From an uncultured Shimia sp. (GTDB lineage Bacteria > Pseudomonadota > Alphaproteobacteria > Rhodobacterales > Rhodobacteraceae): DNA of 64,000 bases. The stretch spans positions 1-64,000 of the forward strand of contig NZ_CAJXIV010000001.1 in the NCBI RefSeq assembly GCF_913054185.1. The letters run 5' to 3'. Shown here piece after piece: positions 56,865 through 64,000 of this stretch (position 1 is the first letter of the stretch; every line of letters starts with the position of its first letter). The notes beneath the pieces were generated by a model. The model had not been told where the DNA came from. It made no database searches and was given only the letters and a program-made list of their open reading frames with translations. The position numbers and the translations under genes are program-made.

Positions 56865-57992
56865 TTATAGAGCCGGGTTAATGTAGTTCACGATCGAAGT
56901 CATGCGGATCATGACCTTGCGAATGACATGTGTGGCCTGAACGTTATTGGTATATATGGCAAAAGTGCCTGCGGCACCCGGTGGCAGTTTTGCCGCCATT
57001 TCAGAATTGTCCAAGCGAACACGTATGAGAAACGGATCAGCACGGGTTTGCCCGCCAGCAAGTACATTTCCAGACACGTCCGCTTGGCCTTGCGAGGAGA
57101 TGTCCAGCAAGGTTTCGACAGTGCCGGTCAATATCTGACCCGGCATGGTTTTGAACGCCATTTCAACGGGATGCCCAACTTCGATGTGGCGGCGGTAGAT
57201 TTGGTGCACTTCTGCGACGTAGACCTTCTCACTTGTGTCCACAAACGCCATTGAAGGAGCCAAGGGCAAACTGGTCACCCTTTGACCAACTGCCAGGGCA
57301 AGGTTGGTAACATAGCCATTTGATGGCGCTCTGACGGAGGTTTCCTTAAGATTCCATTCGGCCTGACGCAGGTTGGCCTCTGCTTCCGCGACTTTGGCGA
57401 TAGTCCCGTCTTCTGTGATGGCGCTCAACTCTGTCAGCGAGCGGACAACGGTTGCTTCCGCTTGTTGAACAGCGCCTATTGCCGCATCCAGCTCAGACTG
57501 TCGTTGTTGCAAGCGTTGTTCCGCGATGGTCCCGCTTTTGACCAGCTCCGCATCATCGTCGTAGAACCGCTGCGCCAGAACGCGACGCGCCTCAGCTTGT
57601 GACAGCTGCGCCTTGGCCGCGTCCAAGTTGGCTTGATCCTGCATTGCCTGCGCCGTAACCCGTGCCAAAGAAGCCTTGGCCAAGCTCACCGATATTTCAT
57701 AGGGTTCAGGATCAATTTCAAAAAGCACATCCCCTTCGGAAAGTGGGGTGTTGGGTTGAACGGGCACGCGCACCACTTCACCGTTTACGTTTGGAATAAC
57801 TTCGACAACACGGGTCATCACGCGGATAGGCCCGGACGGCGCGCCCCACTGCATGGGGATGAACAGGAAGATGAACAACACCACAACCCAAACCACAGTC
57901 GACAGCCATGTCATTTTTGTATTGGGTAGAATTTTGATTTTGATGAGCGCGAATAGAACGGCGATATAAGCAAGAGTGAGGAAAACAATCAT
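56865..57992 (-). CDS. HlyD family secretion protein (YiaV/YibH-like)
   Basis: Single N-terminal TM, biotinyl-lipoyl-like NGEVVRVPVQPNTPLSEGDVLFEIDPEPYE, coiled coil. Confidence 0.87.
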   Translation of the reverse strand: MIVFLTLAYIAVLFALIKIKILPNTKMTWLSTVVWVVVLFIFLFIPMQWGAPSGPIRVMTRVVEVIPNVNGEVVRVPVQPNTPLSEGDVLFEIDPEPYEISVSLAKASLARVTAQAMQDQANLDAAKAQLSQAEARRVLAQRFYDDDAELVKSGTIAEQRLQQRQSELDAAIGAVQQAEATVVRSLTELSAITEDGTIAKVAEAEANLRQAEWNLKETSVRAPSNGYVTNLALAVGQRVTSLPLAPSMAFVDTSEKVYVAEVHQIYRRHIEVGHPVEMAFKTMPGQILTGTVETLLDISSQGQADVSGNVLAGGQTRADPFLIRVRLDNSEMAAKLPPGAAGTFAIYTNNVQATHVIRKVMIRMTSIVNYINPAL

Positions 57993-58255
57993 TTGGATGT
58001 CCCTCCAACAACTGCCTCATTCGGAGAGTTCGCTAATTTTGGCGTATGGGAAAACGCCCAAATCAACGCAAGTGGCCAAAATACGCCCCCCAGAGAAGCG
58101 CCCAACCAGCCTGCGACAGTGATGGCCTCTTCATAAGGATGCTGACGCTGTTTTGCGATTTTCCCGGGCAGCATAGCCAAAATGAGAAAAACTGCTATGG
58201 CGGTGACAACAAGTACGACCAATACCACCCAGGCAAAAATGTCCAATCCGCTCAC
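57989..58255 (-). CDS. DUF3302 family inner-membrane protein (YiaW-like)
   Basis: MSGLDIFAWVVLVVLVVTAIAVFLILAMLPGKIAKQRQHPYEEAI; ATGA overlap with the HlyD-like gene. Confidence 0.82.
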   Translation of the reverse strand: MSGLDIFAWVVLVVLVVTAIAVFLILAMLPGKIAKQRQHPYEEAITVAGWLGASLGGVFWPLALIWAFSHTPKLANSPNEAVVGGTSK

Positions 58256-58459
58256 ATTGTACTCCTCAAAAAAGAAAGACGCTCAAATTGTTGGTAGCTT
58301 AAAAATTGTACGGGTGTGCGAGGTTTATCCGAACAGGTTGGTCGGAGTATGTCCATAAAAACCGTGCTATGATCTCTGGAAGCTTAACGTACGTAACATC
58401 CAAAAATACAGAGCATTGCCACCAAAGGCACAATTCAACGGTATGGGATCAAGGGAAAG

Positions 58460-58549
58460 TGGCGGAGAGACAGGGATTCGAACCCTGGGTCCCCGTGAAG
58501 GGACAACGGTTTTCGAGACCGCCCCGTTCGACCACTCCGGCACCTCTCC
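58460..58549 (-). tRNA. tRNA-Ser(CGA)
   Basis: Minus strand GGAGAGG...GCGGT-CTCGAAA-ACCGT..., long variable arm, GGTTCGAATCC T-loop, CCTCTCCG CCA; 90 nt. Confidence 0.95.
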
Positions 58550-58655
58550 GTCCGATAGACCGTGGTCTTTGTGAGGGCGTCGTTTAATCGGGATTGTGAT
58601 GTGGTGCAAGTGGGATTTGCATTGTTTTGTGCAACAAATGATTTAGCTTAGCTCC

Positions 58656-59525
58656 ATGCAAAAGACTTCTGCCCACGCGGCCCCGTTTGCCCATCTCAAA
58701 AACCAGCTGCTTGTCCTGGTGTTGTCTGTTCTAACGTGCCTGTTTGCCATTGTGTCGCTAGCACAGGCTGCGGACCGGGATAATGTCGCCGCGTTTTTAC
58801 ACATCACAGGCTTTGATGTAGCGATCGATTCCATTGCGCTGTCGGCGACTTCCGCGCCGGATTTGCTTGGGATGAACCAAGGCGATTTTGGCGCCCAGTG
58901 GACAGCCGTAGCTGAGGACGTGTTTGACACGGATCTGATGCAAAACCGTGCACTCAATATTTTGGAAGCCACGCTTGATGATGACCTTTTGGCCCACGCC
59001 GCTTCATTTTATGCGTCAGATTTGGGACAGCGTTTGGTTCAAGTTGAAAACGACAGTCACATGGCAGATGACGACGAGAAAAATCTTGTGGGCAACGCTA
59101 TGCTTTCTGACATGCAGGAAAACGAAGATCCACGCATTGACCTGTTTCGCCGGATGAGCGTGGCGATTGATCCTAATGACATTGGCCCTCAGGCGATGAC
59201 GGAAATCCAAGTGCGCTTTATTCTGGCGGCGTCATACGCAGGGGTGATTGACTTGCGCACCGACGAGGACGGCCTGCGCGCGCTTCTCAACGAAAACGCA
59301 GAAGAAATGGCCGACGCGATCGAAACCTCGTCGCTGGCCAATGCTGCTTATACCTACCGGGACTTTTCGCTGGAAGAACTGGTTGCCTATACCGAAGCTC
59401 TCGAACACCCGGACATGATGACGGTGTATGAGCTGATGAACGCGGTGCACTTTGAAGTTATGTCGAACCGCTTTGAGGCTTTGGCGCTGCGCATGGGCGA
59501 CATCCAGCCGGTTCAGGACCTGTAA
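58656..59525 (+). CDS. DUF2059 domain-containing exported protein
   Basis: Signal peptide; ALNILEATLDDDLLAHAASFYASDLGQRLVQVEN typical of DUF2059. Confidence 0.8.
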   Translation: MQKTSAHAAPFAHLKNQLLVLVLSVLTCLFAIVSLAQAADRDNVAAFLHITGFDVAIDSIALSATSAPDLLGMNQGDFGAQWTAVAEDVFDTDLMQNRALNILEATLDDDLLAHAASFYASDLGQRLVQVENDSHMADDDEKNLVGNAMLSDMQENEDPRIDLFRRMSVAIDPNDIGPQAMTEIQVRFILAASYAGVIDLRTDEDGLRALLNENAEEMADAIETSSLANAAYTYRDFSLEELVAYTEALEHPDMMTVYELMNAVHFEVMSNRFEALALRMGDIQPVQDL

Positions 59526-59721
59526 GGCTGCCAAAAACGCCTTGACTTGATCGGTTTTCCACAGGATAAGCCCCCATCTGGCGTGAGGTAAGTACTTTGC
59601 GCCTGATTTTTTTGTAACACAGCCCATACCAGGGCGCGCTGTTTGAGGTGGCATCTGCCAAAAACGCCAAGGCCTTCGGGCTGCGGGACCAAAGGACGCG
59701 ATAAGATCGAAGGAATAGGAC

Positions 59722-60321
59722 ATGTTCGCAGTCCTGAAGACCGGCGGCAAACAGTATAAAGTACAGGCAGGCGATGTCCTGCGTGTCGAAAAACTGGCTG
59801 CAGACGCTGGCGAAAAGATTCAATTCAACGACGTGCTGATGGTTGGCGGTGAAAACACCGTTGTTGGCGCGCCTTTCGTTGAAGGTGCCGCTGTACAAGC
59901 CGACGTGATCGACCAGATCAAAGGCGAAAAGCTGATCAAATTTGTGAAGCGTCGTCGTAAGCACAGCTCCAAGCGCACCGTGGGCCACCGTCAGAAACTG
60001 ACACTGGTTCGCATCACCGACATTCTGGCCTCTGGCGCAGACAAATCCGGCGTAAAAGCTGCTATCGGTTCGGGTTCCGTATCCGCACCTGCAGCTGCAG
60101 CACCGGCGAAGCCTGCCAAAGCAGCCAAGAAAGCCGCAGCACCTGCCGCAGCAGCTGACGATCTGACCGCCATCACTGGTGTTGGTCCGGCCGCAGCGAA
60201 AAAGCTGGCAGACGCAGGCATCACCTCTTACGCCCAACTGGCAGCAGTTGACGTAGAGAGCTTTGATGCGGTTAAAGTGAAGCCTGAGTGGGTTGCGCAA
60301 GCAGCCGATCTGGCGAAGTAA
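59722..60321 (+). CDS. rplU: 50S ribosomal protein L21 with C-terminal Ala/Lys linker and helix-hairpin-helix-like extension
   Basis: MFAVLKTGGKQYKVQAGDVLRVEKL...KRRRKHSSKRTVGHRQKLTLVRI; extension DDLTAITGVGPAAAKKLADAGITSYAQLAAV. Confidence 0.95.
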   Translation: MFAVLKTGGKQYKVQAGDVLRVEKLAADAGEKIQFNDVLMVGGENTVVGAPFVEGAAVQADVIDQIKGEKLIKFVKRRRKHSSKRTVGHRQKLTLVRITDILASGADKSGVKAAIGSGSVSAPAAAAPAKPAKAAKKAAAPAAAADDLTAITGVGPAAAKKLADAGITSYAQLAAVDVESFDAVKVKPEWVAQAADLAK

Positions 60322-60344
60322 GCGAAGTATAGGAGAGCAACGAT

Positions 60345-60614
60345 ATGGCACATAAAAAAGCTGGTGGTAGTTCCCGTAACGGTCGCGACTCCGCGGGTCG
60401 TCGTCTAGGCGTGAAAAAGTACGGTGGCGAAAACGTCATTTCTGGCAACATCATCCTGCGTCAGCGCGGAACCAAGATGTGGCCAGGCGAAGGCGTCGGC
60501 ATGGGCAAAGATCACACAATCTTTGCAACCGTCGAGGGCAACGTGAAGTTCCACAAAGGCCTCAAGGGCCGCACCTTTATTTCGGTCCTGCCAGTGGCGG
60601 AGGCCGCAGAGTAA
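60345..60614 (+). CDS. rpmA: 50S ribosomal protein L27
   Basis: [29 protein letters not shown]. Confidence 0.98.
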   Translation: MAHKKAGGSSRNGRDSAGRRLGVKKYGGENVISGNIILRQRGTKMWPGEGVGMGKDHTIFATVEGNVKFHKGLKGRTFISVLPVAEAAE

Positions 60615-60643
60615 GCCGACCTTAAGGTTATGACACATTTAGG

Positions 60644-60671
60644 GGGCCGGCTGACACAGCCGGCCCTTTTT
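60644..60671 (+). terminator. Intrinsic terminator after rpmA
   Basis: GGGCCGGCTG-ACA-CAGCCGGCCC followed by TTTTT. Confidence 0.9.
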
Positions 60672-60695
60672 CATTTTTGAGATTTGAGACACGCC

Positions 60696-61289
60696 ATGAG
60701 CGTCGCCATGATCAGTTTTAGCATCTTTGCCGCAAGTCAGGTGGGCACACCTGGTCCTGCGAACATGGCGCTATTGGCCACTGGTGCTCGTTTTGGATTT
60801 CGGGCGGCACTGCCATTTGTGGCGGGCGTGGCCCTGGGCAAACAGCTGATCATCTGGCCGATTGGATTTGGCTTGATGGGGGTGGCGGAGACCGTACCTG
60901 AGGTGTTTGCAGCCTTAAAGTGGATCAGCGCCGCCTACATTTGCTGGCTGGCATGGAAAGTCGCCAATTTGCGGCTCTCACCTGGCAGTAAGGACGGCGA
61001 GACACCCCCTGGGTTTGCCGCCGGGCTGCTGGTGCATCCGCTCAACCCAAAGGCCTGGGCGATGATTGTTGCCGGTTTTACAAATTTTGTCACACCTGGG
61101 ACAGCCGCCCTGCAAGCCACTGCAACCATCGCCATCAGCCTACTGGCTGCACAGGCTGTTTTCCATCCGATCTGGACCCTCGCCGGGGACCGGATCGCCC
61201 GCACCGTGGCTGGCAAGCCTGCGGAAAAATATTTGATGCGCACTTTGGCCGCTTTGACGGTGGCCTCGGTGCTTTTTGTGGTTCTTTGA
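60696..61289 (+). CDS. LysE family translocator
   Basis: ASQVGTPGPANMALLATGARFGFRAALPFVAGVALG. Confidence 0.88.
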   Translation: MSVAMISFSIFAASQVGTPGPANMALLATGARFGFRAALPFVAGVALGKQLIIWPIGFGLMGVAETVPEVFAALKWISAAYICWLAWKVANLRLSPGSKDGETPPGFAAGLLVHPLNPKAWAMIVAGFTNFVTPGTAALQATATIAISLLAAQAVFHPIWTLAGDRIARTVAGKPAEKYLMRTLAALTVASVLFVVL

Positions 61290-61302
61290 GGAGGAGACCG
61301 CG

Positions 61303-64000
<2,698 letters not shown>

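Noticed and set aside
59458-60351. 297-aa minus-strand ORF (Cys/Gly-rich)
   Set aside because: Antisense to rplU; composition is the complement of the Ala/Lys-rich L21 linker.

Overview
The 64 kb window looks chromosomal and typical of the Rhodobacteraceae (Roseobacter group). It is densely coding, with no transposase, integrase or CRISPR array seen. In order it contains: a 3' fragment of tRNA-Arg; a large RTX-type secreted protein with a clan GH-A-like N-terminus; a GcvT-type FAD oxidoreductase; a Fur-family regulator; SelO; a nucleoside hydrolase; a SelD fused to an NDH-like oxidoreductase, convergent with MnmH; a phenylacetate catabolism locus (paaZ / paaI-paaK-TetR / thiolase-paaA-orf-paaBCDE); a pair of duplicated small exported proteins; a complete periplasmic nitrate reductase operon in the order napFDAGHBC; acyl-CoA ligase and TetR genes; a C1/methyl-transfer operon; ppx and rlmE; a nonulosonic (sialic-like) acid and LPS region (lpxL-like, neuA, waaA, neuC, three glycosyltransferases, neuB); a GGDEF protein; an EnvZ-like kinase; tRNA-Asn; a parvulin-HupE cassette; yiaV/yiaW-like genes; tRNA-Ser; and rplU-rpmA-lysE-GNAT-obgE-proB. 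The strongest non-coding candidate is on the minus strand at about 33.34-33.56 kb, between nap and yihY. It has tandem stem-loops whose loops read CCTCCCTCCC-type sequence, ending in an intrinsic terminator, resembling the cuckoo/CcsR anti-Shine-Dalgarno sRNAs of Rhodobacter. Other leads are a DUF2314-like ORF translationally coupled inside the paa operon, a shared candidate PaaR operator, an FNR-like box upstream of napF, and a tandem paralogue pair in which only one copy has a Gly/Asp/Thr-rich tail.
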